Shown here piece by piece: positions 1 to 5,569 of a stretch of 5,636 nucleotides of DNA. The notes beneath the pieces were generated by a model. The model saw only the letters and a list, made by a program, of their open reading frames with translations, was not told the origin of the DNA and searched no databases. The translations under genes were made by a program, and so were the position numbers. The stretch is from an uncultured Oscillospiraceae bacterium (GTDB taxonomy: Bacteria; Bacillota; Clostridia; Oscillospirales; Acutalibacteraceae): positions 1 through 5,636 of the forward strand of contig URYP01000125.1 in assembly GCA_900552115.1 (NCBI GenBank), given 5' to 3'. The stretch's first letter is position 1; every line of letters starts with the position of its first letter.

Positions 1-270
1 ATGTGCCCGCGGCGCGAGGTAGATGGAAAAGTCGACGGTGCCGTCGTAGGCGGCGCGCTCGGCGAAGCGGCTGACGTAGGCATAGCCGTCCACCTGGCCG
101 TCTGTCTCGTGCACCAGGTAGGGATATTCGGCGCTGATGGCCTCGATCCTGTCGCTCATCTGTACGACTGTCAGTGGCTCCGTCTCGAAGCTGACGGTGG
201 TTCGCTCGATGTAGGGGTTGTAGATGTCGCAGATGGCCTGCGCATCTGCCGATGTCACGTTTCGTATCAT
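1..270 (-). CDS. GNAT N-acetyltransferase, phosphinothricin acetyltransferase-like (C-terminus off the window)
   Basis: The minus-strand frame from the ATG at 270-268 stays open to the window edge and gives the first 90 residues. It aligns from memory with the Pat/Bar/YncA group of GNAT enzymes, which acetylate small amines such as phosphinothricin or methionine sulfoximine using acetyl-CoA. Matching landmarks are the N-terminal ICDIYNPYIERTTVSFETEP (residues 13-32; compare the TSTVNFRTEP type of Bar), YPYLVHETDG (51-60) and ERAAYDGTVDFSIYLAPRAH (71-90). The acetyl-CoA binding loop (Q/RxxGxG/A) would follow and lies outside. The start overlaps the stop of the upstream recombinase by ATGA, so translation may be coupled. 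Upstream bases are purine-rich (GAGAGAAAAGAGAG) without a classical AGGAGG, unlike genes on the right of the window. Family is fairly sure; the substrate is not. Confidence 0.85.
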   Translation of the reverse strand, partial: MIRNVTSADAQAICDIYNPYIERTTVSFETEPLTVVQMSDRIEAISAEYPYLVHETDGQVDGYAYVSRFAERAAYDGTVDFSIYLAPRAH

Positions 271-824
271 AACTCTCTTTTCTCTCGGAATAACGCCAGC
301 CGATGCCTTTTATTTGATGTCGCTTGTTTGTCGGGGTCCAGCAGGTGGGGGCGGTCGCGGAGGAAGCGGGCGAGGGTGTTGCGGTCGACGTGGCAGACGC
401 GGGCTATCTGGCGGCGGGAGGTGCCCTCGGCAATGAGCTTGCGGATGAGGGTCTGTTTGTGGTGGAGCTTGTGTTTCTCGGGGGCGGTGCGGCGTCCGCG
501 GGGTCGGCCGAGCACGACGCCCTCGGAGCGTTTGCGGGCCAGGGCCTCGCGGGTTCGCTGGGAGATGAGGTTGCGCTCGATCTCGGCGGAGAGGCCGAAG
601 GCGAAGGCCAGGACTTTGCTCTGGATGTCGTCGCCAAGGCGGTAGTTGTCCTTGATGGTCCATACTTTTGCCTCTTTGGTCATGCAGATGTTGAGAATCT
701 CCATTATCATGAACAGGTTACGGCCTAAGCGCGACAGCTCGGCGCAGATGATGAGGTCGCCCGGGCCGATGCGCCGCAGGAGCTTGCCGAGTTCCCGCTT
801 GGCCCCTGCGCCAGGACGACGCGA
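267..824 (-). CDS. Mpi-type serine site-specific recombinase, 5'-truncated (no catalytic N-terminus)
   Basis: The minus-strand frame is open from an in-frame stop at 827-825 down to the TGA at 269-267, giving about 185 residues. Recognisable homology runs from KRELGKLLRRIGPGD (codons ending near 800) through ELSRLGRN, which holds the two arginines of the serine-recombinase active site. It continues with the VWTIKDNYRLGDDIQSKVLA stretch typical of Bacteroidota master invertases (Mpi group), the AEIERNLISQRTREAL helix, and a C-terminal helix-turn-helix (TSRRQIARVCHVDRNTLARF). Such enzymes invert promoter segments to phase-vary surface genes. The first ~50-60 residues, including the YxRVST motif with the catalytic serine, are absent because the sequence changes to an unrelated plus-strand gene near 800-825. 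An internal ATG at 710-708 would start a 147-residue product, but it would begin after the RLGR motif and could not be catalytic. The piece is either a broken gene or the edge of an assembly join. Confidence 0.85.
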   Translation of the reverse strand, partial: SRRPGAGAKRELGKLLRRIGPGDLIICAELSRLGRNLFMIMEILNICMTKEAKVWTIKDNYRLGDDIQSKVLAFAFGLSAEIERNLISQRTREALARKRSEGVVLGRPRGRRTAPEKHKLHHKQTLIRKLIAEGTSRRQIARVCHVDRNTLARFLRDRPHLLDPDKQATSNKRHRLALFREKREL

Positions 825-825
825 T
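800..825. other. Join between unrelated sequences (breakpoint)
   Basis: Homology of the minus-strand recombinase stops somewhere between 800 and 824, and its frame hits a stop at 827-825. A plus-strand coding frame is already evident from 812 and runs to a stop at 922. Both genes lack their 5' parts and meet head to head. No terminal inverted repeats, target-site duplication or tRNA end is visible around the point. Gene content and start signals also change here: Bacteroidota-like on the left, Clostridia-like on the right. An assembly chimera or an illegitimate recombination would both give this picture. Confidence 0.6.
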
Positions 826-922
826 CAACAAGCCCAATTCGCTGGTGGCGGATTTTTCCCTGATCGGGGATACCGCCGAAGCGGCGCTGCGGGGCGAACA
901 GATTCAGCCGCTGTTTTTATAA
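812..922 (+). CDS. C-terminal fragment of an unidentified protein (5' end lost at the join)
   Basis: This plus-strand frame gives about 36 codons ending in TAA at 920-922. The peptide begins QDDAINKPNSLVADFSLIGD and ends in ALRGEQIQPLFL. Codon choice is typical of the genes downstream (CTG, GCG, GAC, CAG), and an intrinsic terminator follows 31 bases after the stop, so this is very probably the true end of a gene. I do not recognise the family with confidence. The string INK...VADFSLIGD is loosely reminiscent of the C-terminal FAD-binding part of electron-transfer flavoprotein alpha subunits (INKD...VADYGIVGD), but the spacing differs and this is only a hint. No start codon belongs to it in the window. 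Confidence 0.6.
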   Translation, partial: QDDAINKPNSLVADFSLIGDTAEAALRGEQIQPLFL

Positions 923-953
923 ATCCGTTGCGCTGCGCCGGGGATTATGATAC

Positions 954-992
954 AATGGCCTCAAGCCTTTTCGGGTTTGAGGCCATTTTTTT
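954..992 (+). terminator. Rho-independent terminator
   Basis: A 14-bp stem (954-967 pairing with 974-987, with one G-T pair at 965/976) encloses a 6-base loop (TTTTCG). A run of seven T at 986-992 overlaps its base. The outer arm reads AATGGCCTCAA and the return arm TTGAGGCCATT. It lies 31 bases after the stop of the truncated plus-strand gene and separates it from rpiB. There is no T tract on the minus strand, so it acts in the plus direction. Confidence 0.92.
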
Positions 993-1063
993 GCCTGTTT
1001 GAGATATACTAAGCTTATCAGCCGCGTGAGCGGCCGAAATGTTTAAAAAGGAGCGCTGCGTAT

Positions 1064-1513
1064 ATGATTGCTGTCGCGTGTGACCACGCCGCTTTGGATA
1101 TGAAGCGGGAACTGCTGGAACTTCTTGAGGAAATGGAACTTCAATACCACGATTATGGAACTTACAGCGGCGAAAGCTGCGATTACCCGGTGTTTGCCGC
1201 GCGGGCGGCCAGAGCCGTGGCCAGCGGCGAGTGCGAACGCGGCCTGCTGATCTGCGGAACCGGAGTGGGGATTTCCCTCGCGGCCAATAAAGTCAAGGGC
1301 ATCCGCTGCGTCACCTGCAGCGAACCTTATTCCGCCGAAATGTCCCGCCGGCACAACAATGCCAACATGCTGGCCATCGGCGCGCGGGTGGTGGGATCAG
1401 AGCTGGCGCGAATGATTGTGCGCATTTGGCTGACGACCGATTTTGAAGGCGGCCGTCACCAGCGGCGGGTGGATATGATCACCGCGCTGGAGAACGGCGA
1501 GGACGTAGAGTAA
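1064..1513 (+). CDS. rpiB: Ribose-5-phosphate isomerase B (RpiB/LacAB family)
   Basis: This 149-residue cytoplasmic enzyme should interconvert ribose 5-phosphate and ribulose 5-phosphate in the non-oxidative pentose phosphate pathway. All family landmarks are present: ACDHAA near the start (Asp7, His8), DYPVFA (40-45), ICGTGVGISLAANKVKGIR (63-81) with the catalytic Cys64, RRHNNANMLAIGAR (95-108) with the active-site His97, and the late GGRHQRRVDMI. The length is normal for RpiB. The ATG at 1064 is preceded by AAGGAG (1048-1053) at a slightly long 10-base spacing. The gene follows a terminator, so it probably opens a new transcription unit. I saw only poor promoter candidates in 993-1045 (for example TATACT at 1005-1010 without a well-spaced -35). 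The related LacA/LacB galactose-6-phosphate isomerase role, or allose-6-phosphate isomerase activity, cannot be excluded by sequence, but no lac or allose genes are nearby. Confidence 0.95.
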   Translation: MIAVACDHAALDMKRELLELLEEMELQYHDYGTYSGESCDYPVFAARAARAVASGECERGLLICGTGVGISLAANKVKGIRCVTCSEPYSAEMSRRHNNANMLAIGARVVGSELARMIVRIWLTTDFEGGRHQRRVDMITALENGEDVE

Positions 1514-1525
1514 AGATACGGCTTT

Positions 1526-1552
1526 GGAAAGAAGGCGGACGGCTTTCTTTCC
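1526..1552 (+). promoter_or_regulatory. 11-bp hairpin between rpiB and the membrane-protein gene
   Basis: GGAAAGAAGGC (1526-1536) and GCTTTCTTTCC (1542-1552) can pair over 11 positions, with one G-T pair, around a 5-base loop. It begins 13 bases after the rpiB stop. No T tract follows (GATACATAGG), so it is not a standard terminator. It could stabilise or punctuate the transcript between rpiB and the next gene. The structure is seen in the sequence; the role is inferred. Confidence 0.5.
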
Positions 1553-1560
1553 GATACATA

Positions 1561-1570
1561 GGAAGGGAAG
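1561..1570 (+). promoter_or_regulatory. Ribosome binding site deciding the membrane-protein start
   Basis: GGAAGGGAAG lies 10 bases before the ATG at 1581. The longer reading from a TTG at 1524 has no comparable site, and its extra residues run through the hairpin at 1526-1552. The ATG at 1581 is therefore preferred. Confidence 0.6.
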
Positions 1571-1580
1571 TTTAGACTAT

Positions 1581-2333
1581 ATGGAAAATATTACGGCCAA
1601 AAGCAACAGCCGGATTGCCCTGGGGATTTTTGGGCGCACGATCATCGCGGCCGTCATCGGCCTGTTTTTGTATCTGTCCCTGTCCACGATTTTCACCACT
1701 TTCAGCACGGAAAAAATTGGGTTTGCCATTTATAAAAATAACGACGATGGAACGACTACCCTGGTGAAAAAGTACCTGTATACCGATAAAGACTATAACG
1801 AAGACATAAAAGTCGGTAAAGACCAGACGGTGATCACCCTCTATTCGGATGTGCCGGCCGGCGTGGCGCTGACGCTCGATATCGTAGCGCAGATCGGCGC
1901 GCTGGTGGCACTGGCGGGGTTCCCATATGCCTACCTGTGGTCACAGGGGGACCACGACCGCAACGAGACCCAGTTCGGACACCGGGCGCAGGATGCTTAC
2001 CGCGGACTGAAGGTGGGTTTCCTGGCAGATATCCCGGCTATACTCGTCTATGCGTTCCTCTGGCTCGGCAAGCTGGGAGTACCGGGAACCGGTACGTCGC
2101 ATGCGGTATTTACCCTATTTAACGGCAGTTTCCTGCCGTTTTGTTACCGGGTAATGGGGCGCAACCTGACCAGCGCCTCGCAGATACCGATTGGCAGCAT
2201 GCTGCTCCTCCTCCTGCCGGTTCTGTTCCTGCCGTTGGTTTGTCATGTGGCCTATACCCTTGGCTTGCACCAGTTCTCCATATCGGACAAACTGTTTTAT
2301 AAACATAAAAAGAAGCATCGGAAAAAGCGTTAA
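1581..2333 (+). CDS. Polytopic membrane protein of unknown function
   Basis: I do not recognise a named family. The 250-residue product has a short N-terminus (residues 1-11) and a hydrophobic span at about 12-40. A polar, mostly beta-like region of ~50 residues follows (43-91, rich in K, D, T), probably outside the cell. Further hydrophobic spans lie at about 92-120, 143-163, 173-191 and 204-227. The C-terminus is extremely basic (KHKKKHRKKR). A conserved-looking cytoplasmic loop at 121-144 (QFGHRAQDAYRGLK) precedes the third span. Five spans would put the basic tail outside, against the positive-inside rule, so the weak span at 173-191 may not cross the membrane. The gene sits 67 bases after rpiB and about 50 bases before cwlD on the same strand, suggesting co-transcription. 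A link to sporulation or the envelope is only suggested by this position. Confidence 0.85.
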   Translation: MENITAKSNSRIALGIFGRTIIAAVIGLFLYLSLSTIFTTFSTEKIGFAIYKNNDDGTTTLVKKYLYTDKDYNEDIKVGKDQTVITLYSDVPAGVALTLDIVAQIGALVALAGFPYAYLWSQGDHDRNETQFGHRAQDAYRGLKVGFLADIPAILVYAFLWLGKLGVPGTGTSHAVFTLFNGSFLPFCYRVMGRNLTSASQIPIGSMLLLLLPVLFLPLVCHVAYTLGLHQFSISDKLFYKHKKKHRKKR

Positions 2334-2371
2334 CAGGGATATCAAAGCCGCCCCGGGCATAGACATGGCAC

Positions 2372-2377
2372 GAGGTG
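2372..2377 (+). promoter_or_regulatory. Ribosome binding site for cwlD, favouring a TTG start
   Basis: GAGGTG matches the core of the anti-16S consensus (GGAGGTGA) and lies 6 bases before the in-frame TTG at 2384. The alternative GTG at 2375 lies inside this motif and has no purine-rich site upstream. The TTG is therefore the better start, three codons shorter. Confidence 0.55.
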
Positions 2378-2383
2378 GTTTCT

Positions 2384-3088
2384 TTGAAGAATTGGAACAT
2401 GTGGGTGCGGCGTCTGGCGGTTCCGCTGCTGGCGGCGACTGTCCTGCTGGGATTTTTGGGCGCGTTTTTGTGCGTGCGGGAGGCGGACCTGGCCATGACG
2501 GAGGAACAGCCGCCTTATATCCTGATCGACCCGGGCCACGGCGGCGCGGACGGCGGGGCTGTGGCGGCGGACGGTACGCAGGAAAAAGACATCAATCTGG
2601 CCATATCCAGGCCACTGGCCGATATGCTGCGCATTTTCGGTTACCCGGTCATAGAGAGCCGGGACACGGATATATCCATCCATGATGCGGATGCGAAAGG
2701 GCTCAAGGACCAGAAGATCAGCGATATCCACAACCGCCTGAAGCTGGCTCAGGATTCGCTGATCACCATCAGTGTACACCAGAACAAATTCCCGCAGACC
2801 CAGTACAGCGGCACGCAGGTGTTTTACTCAACCAATAATCCGGCCAGCGAGGGATTGGCGACTTCCATCCGGGAGAGCGTGCTGACCCTGCTTCAGCCGG
2901 AAAACAACCGGCAGCTGAAAAAGGCGGATAAAAGCATTTACCTGCTTCACAACGCCACGCCGCCGACGGTGCTGGTGGAATGCGGTTTCCTCTCCAATGA
3001 GGCCGAGCGGGATAAACTGAAAACGGCGGAATATCAACAACAAATGGCCTTTGCCATTGCCGGGGGGACCTTGAAGTATACCCCCTGA
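2384..3088 (+). CDS. cwlD: N-acetylmuramoyl-L-alanine amidase, CwlD type (spore cortex)
   Basis: This is an Amidase_3 zinc hydrolase of 234 residues (237 if the GTG at 2375 is used). An N-terminal signal anchor (about residues 9-31, AVPLLAATVLLGFLGAFL) would place the enzyme outside the membrane. The catalytic domain shows ILIDPGHGGADGG with zinc ligand His52, QEKDINLAI with ligand Glu67, ISVHQNKFP with ligand His132, and VLVECGFLSN with catalytic Glu199. The FPQTQYSGTQVFYS stretch and the compact single-domain form fit CwlD rather than the larger vegetative amidases. In Bacillus and Clostridia, CwlD removes the stem peptide from muramic acid during muramic-delta-lactam synthesis in the spore cortex, which is needed for germination. 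Its presence implies an endospore former. The stop lies 13 bases before radA, so the two are surely co-transcribed. Sporulation control is expected from the family, but I found no sigma-E/G promoter directly upstream. Confidence 0.9.
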   Translation: MKNWNMWVRRLAVPLLAATVLLGFLGAFLCVREADLAMTEEQPPYILIDPGHGGADGGAVAADGTQEKDINLAISRPLADMLRIFGYPVIESRDTDISIHDADAKGLKDQKISDIHNRLKLAQDSLITISVHQNKFPQTQYSGTQVFYSTNNPASEGLATSIRESVLTLLQPENNRQLKKADKSIYLLHNATPPTVLVECGFLSNEAERDKLKTAEYQQQMAFAIAGGTLKYTP

Positions 3089-3101
3089 CAGGAGGATACA
3101 T

Positions 3102-4463
3102 ATGCCAGCAAAAAGTAAAGCGGTTTTCGTCTGTTCCGAGTGCGGTTATGAAGCGCCTAAATGGACGGGGCGCTGCCCAGCCTGCGGGGAATGGAATACC
3201 ATGAACGAGGAAATAAAAGCCCCTCCGCGGGCCTCCCAGGCGGCGGGAGTGCCCTCCCTGAGACGGGCTCCCCAACGGATTACCGAATTGAACCCGGAGG
3301 GCGAGCAGCGGTATAAAACCGGCCTGAAGGAACTTGACCGGGTGCTGGGCGGCGGCATTGTCAAGGGCGGGCTGATGCTGATCGGCGGTGACCCCGGCAT
3401 CGGAAAATCCACCCTGCTGCTGCAGATATGCGCCACGCTCGGGCAGGCGCATACGATTTTGTATGTGTCGGGAGAGGAATCGGAACGGCAGATCAAACTG
3501 AGGGCTGACCGTTTGGATGTGGCCAGCGATAACCTGTACGTTCTGTGCGAAACCGACGTGCAGGCCATTCTGGAGGCGATGTACAGCCAAAAGCCGGATA
3601 TTCTGATTGTGGATTCCATTCAGACCATGAGCCTGGCGGAGATTGCCTCCTCACCGGGCAGCGTGACCCAGGTGCGGGAGTGTACCTCCGCTATTATGCG
3701 GGCCGCCAAAAGTGTGGATACGCCGGTATTCATTGTGGGCCATGTCAACAAGGACGGGAACATCGCCGGCCCCAAAGTGATGGAGCATATCGTGGACTGC
3801 GTGCTGTATTTCGAAGGGGACCGGCACACCAGCTACCGCATGCTGCGCTGTGTGAAAAACCGTTACGGCGCCACCAATGAGATCGGCATGTTCGAGATGC
3901 GGGATAAGGGACTTTGCGAGGTGGAAAATCCGTCGCTGATGCTGCTGTCCGGGCGGCCGATCAATGTCAGCGGCACCTGTGTGGCCTGCACGATTGAGGG
4001 GTCCCGACCCATCCTGGCCGAAGTGCAGGGGCTGGTTTCACCTACCGGATTCGGCAATCCCCGCCGCATGTCCACCGGCTTCGATTATAATCGCCTGTCC
4101 CTGTTGCTGGCGGTGCTGGAAAAACGGGCGGGTTATTTTTTCTCCAATCTCGACGCGTATGTCAACATCGTCGGAGGCCTGCGGCTGGACGAGCCTGCCG
4201 CCGACCTGCCGGTGGCGCTGGCGCTGGTGTCCAGCCTCAAGGATACCGTGGTGGGCGAGGGAATCGCCGCTTTCGGTGAGGTTGGTCTCGCCGGCGAGAT
4301 CCGGTCCGTTTCCCACGCTGAGGCCCGGGTGGCGGAAGCGGCCCGGTTGGGCTTCAGCCGGATTATCCTGCCTCACGCCAATATCCGCACCATGGAAAAA
4401 CGGACCGATATTGAAGTGGTCGGTGTACATACCGTGCGCGATGCCTATGAAGCATTGGTATAA
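3102..4463 (+). CDS. radA: DNA repair protein RadA (Sms), RecA-like branch-migration ATPase
   Basis: The 453-residue product has the usual RadA length and order. A C4 zinc finger comes first (CSEC...CPAC, Cys11, 14, 25, 28). A RecA-like ATPase core follows, with Walker A GDPGIGKST (96-104), Walker B ILIVDSIQT (167-175) and the RadA-specific KNRYG motif (252-256). A Lon-protease-like C-terminal domain (about 285-453) includes DAYVNIVGGLRLDEPAADLP and FGEVGLAGEIR. RadA acts in the cytoplasm at recombination intermediates, driving branch migration and helping process stalled forks. The loop reads GHVNKDG where many homologues have GHVTKEG, a mild variation. The ATG at 3102 has AGGAGG (3090-3095) 6 bases upstream. 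Position after cwlD, 13 bases from its stop, makes it the last gene of the rpiB-to-radA unit. There is no clear terminator after it. Confidence 0.97.
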   Translation: MPAKSKAVFVCSECGYEAPKWTGRCPACGEWNTMNEEIKAPPRASQAAGVPSLRRAPQRITELNPEGEQRYKTGLKELDRVLGGGIVKGGLMLIGGDPGIGKSTLLLQICATLGQAHTILYVSGEESERQIKLRADRLDVASDNLYVLCETDVQAILEAMYSQKPDILIVDSIQTMSLAEIASSPGSVTQVRECTSAIMRAAKSVDTPVFIVGHVNKDGNIAGPKVMEHIVDCVLYFEGDRHTSYRMLRCVKNRYGATNEIGMFEMRDKGLCEVENPSLMLLSGRPINVSGTCVACTIEGSRPILAEVQGLVSPTGFGNPRRMSTGFDYNRLSLLLAVLEKRAGYFFSNLDAYVNIVGGLRLDEPAADLPVALALVSSLKDTVVGEGIAAFGEVGLAGEIRSVSHAEARVAEAARLGFSRIILPHANIRTMEKRTDIEVVGVHTVRDAYEALV

Positions 4464-4477
4464 AGCGACTATAAAAC

Positions 4478-4511
4478 ATGCCTGTAAACGGAAATCTTGA
4501 TTCGCAGGCAT
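4478..4511 (+). repeat. Short inverted repeat after radA
   Basis: ATGCCTG (4478-4484) and CAGGCAT (4505-4511) are perfect 7-base inverted copies separated by 20 bases. No T tract follows, so termination of radA transcripts here would be weak at best. The right arm touches the -35 element at 4511, so it could also serve as an operator. Chance is not excluded. Confidence 0.3.
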
Positions 4512-4539
4512 TGCCAAGCGGCGACCGATCGTGTACACT
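4511..4539 (+). promoter_or_regulatory. Sigma-A-like promoter for the small membrane protein and methyltransferase
   Basis: TTGCCA (4511-4516) matches 5 of 6 bases of the -35 consensus. TACACT (4534-4539) matches 4 of 6 of the -10 consensus, at the ideal 17-base spacing. Transcription would begin near 4546, about 50 bases before the ATG at 4597. It lies in the 133-base gap after radA, the widest gap in the right-hand part apart from the one before rpiB. Confidence 0.55.
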
Positions 4540-4596
4540 ATAAGCAAAGACAGGCGGGACAGGCTGCGACGGTGCCGCCGACAGGAGGAATGCGCT

Positions 4597-4782
4597 ATGA
4601 CATCCGAACAGATTATCAATTTGGTCATGTCGATTATTTTGCTTATCACGGCGGTGCTTTATTTTATCTTCTGGAAGGTCGTCCGCAAAGAAAAACCCAC
4701 CACCCGGACCGTAGTGCTCAACACTCTGTTGGTTGGTGTCGGCGTGTGGTACGCCTGGGATTTTATTGCCAGTCTTATATAA
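4597..4782 (+). CDS. Small two-helix membrane protein of unknown function (61 residues)
   Basis: The start is well supported: AGGAGG at 4583-4588, 8 bases before the ATG. The protein has two hydrophobic segments, at about residues 6-26 (IINLVMSIILLITAVLYFIF) and 38-58 (TVVLNTLLVGVGVWYAW). A basic turn between them (KVVRKEKPTTR) should face the cytoplasm, giving a helical hairpin with both ends outside. I recognise no family and see no catalytic motif. The methyltransferase gene starts 24 bases after its stop, and the pair probably shares the promoter at 4511-4539. It is too long for a typical type I toxin peptide and has no antisense RNA signature that I could see. Confidence 0.8.
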   Translation: MTSEQIINLVMSIILLITAVLYFIFWKVVRKEKPTTRTVVLNTLLVGVGVWYAWDFIASLI

Positions 4783-4806
4783 TACGGGAAAAGGAATTAC
4801 AGGGCT

Positions 4807-5541
4807 ATGCCAAAAGAAAATGTTTACGATGAGGTGTCGTTTTTTAAAGAGTATGCGCATATGCCCCGCTCCGAACAGGGATTGGATGGTGCAGGGGAGT
4901 GGCATGAATTGAGGAAGCTGCTGCCCGATTTTAGCGGCCGGCGCGTGCTCGACCTCGGCTGTGGGTTCGGCTGGCACTGCCGATACGCGGCGGAGCACGG
5001 TGCGGCACAGGTACTGGGCATTGACCTGTCGGAAAATATGTTGACTGTTGCCCGCGAAAAAAATGCCGATCCCCGTATCGAGTACCGGCAGATGGCCATT
5101 GAGGACTTTGCGTATCCGGAAAACGCCTATGATGTGGTTATCAGTTCGCTGGCCCTGCATTATGTGGACTCCTTTGCGGAGGTCTGCGGCAAGGTAGCCC
5201 GGTGCTTGACGCCCAGCGGCGATTTTGTCTTTTCGGTGGAGCACCCCATTTTTACCGCTTACGGTACGCAGGACTGGATTTACAGCGATGCCGGCGAACC
5301 CCTTTTCTGGCCGGTGGACCGCTATTTTACGGAGGGAATGCGAACGGCGGTGTTTTTGGGGCATACGGTGGAAAAGCAGCATAAGACGCTGACCACCTAC
5401 CTGAACGAGCCGCTTTTGCACGGCCTGACGATCACCCGCGTGGTAGAGCCACGGCCGGATGACCGGATGATGAACATGCCGGGTATGGCGGACGAACTGC
5501 GGCGGCCCATGATGCTGCTGGTGGCGGCTGTGAAGAAATGA
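4807..5541 (+). CDS. Class I SAM-dependent methyltransferase
   Basis: The 244-residue product has a Rossmann-type methyltransferase fold. Motif I is VLDLGCGFGWH (47-57), the SAM-binding glycine loop. The acidic end of strand 2 is LGIDLSENML (70-79), with Asp73 expected to hold the ribose of SAM. The next acidic region is MAIEDFAYP (96-104). Motif IV-like YDVVISSLALHYV (108-120) and the post-IV VFSVEHPIFTAY (141-152) follow. This arrangement fits the methyltransferase 11/25 superfamily acting on small molecules or unknown substrates. The C-terminal part (155-244) is family-specific and gives no substrate clue. The start at 4807 has AAAAGGA ending 11 bases upstream, a rather distant site. The gene follows the 61-residue membrane protein by 24 bases and precedes a sigma-factor gene by 28 bases. 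The class is sure; the substrate is unknown. Confidence 0.93.
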   Translation: MPKENVYDEVSFFKEYAHMPRSEQGLDGAGEWHELRKLLPDFSGRRVLDLGCGFGWHCRYAAEHGAAQVLGIDLSENMLTVAREKNADPRIEYRQMAIEDFAYPENAYDVVISSLALHYVDSFAEVCGKVARCLTPSGDFVFSVEHPIFTAYGTQDWIYSDAGEPLFWPVDRYFTEGMRTAVFLGHTVEKQHKTLTTYLNEPLLHGLTITRVVEPRPDDRMMNMPGMADELRRPMMLLVAAVKK

Positions 5542-5569
5542 GAAACGGGGTGCCGGGAGGTGGAGGCAA

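Noticed and set aside
1..645. Long plus-strand open frame of 214 codons at the left edge
   Set aside because: It lies opposite the GNAT and recombinase genes, both of which have clear family motifs on the minus strand. Its own product has no recognisable domain and turns into arginine-rich low-complexity sequence.
991..1019. Promoter for rpiB (TTGCCT at 991 or TATACT at 1005)
   Set aside because: TTGCCT has only a poor -10 at the correct distance, and TATACT has no acceptable -35 at 16-18 bases. I could not support a specific promoter here.
1021..1034. GCCGC-GTGA-GCGGC mini-hairpin before rpiB
   Set aside because: Only 5 base pairs in GC-rich sequence; this is expected by chance, with no T tract or known motif.
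1524..1580. Extended N-terminus of the membrane protein from a TTG
   Set aside because: The added 19 residues are encoded by the hairpin region, without a ribosome binding site. The ATG at 1581 has a better site.
2191..2685. Plus-strand open frame of 164 codons spanning the membrane-protein/cwlD boundary
   Set aside because: It overlaps two well-supported genes in another frame, and its translation is glycine/arginine-rich without motifs.
2769..3590. Minus-strand open frame of 273 codons
   Set aside because: Antisense shadow of cwlD and radA, rich in Pro, Arg and Gly with no domain features.
4363..5421. Minus-strand open frame of 352 codons
   Set aside because: It is antisense to the end of radA, the mini-protein and the methyltransferase. 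Those have ribosome binding sites and motifs; this frame has neither.
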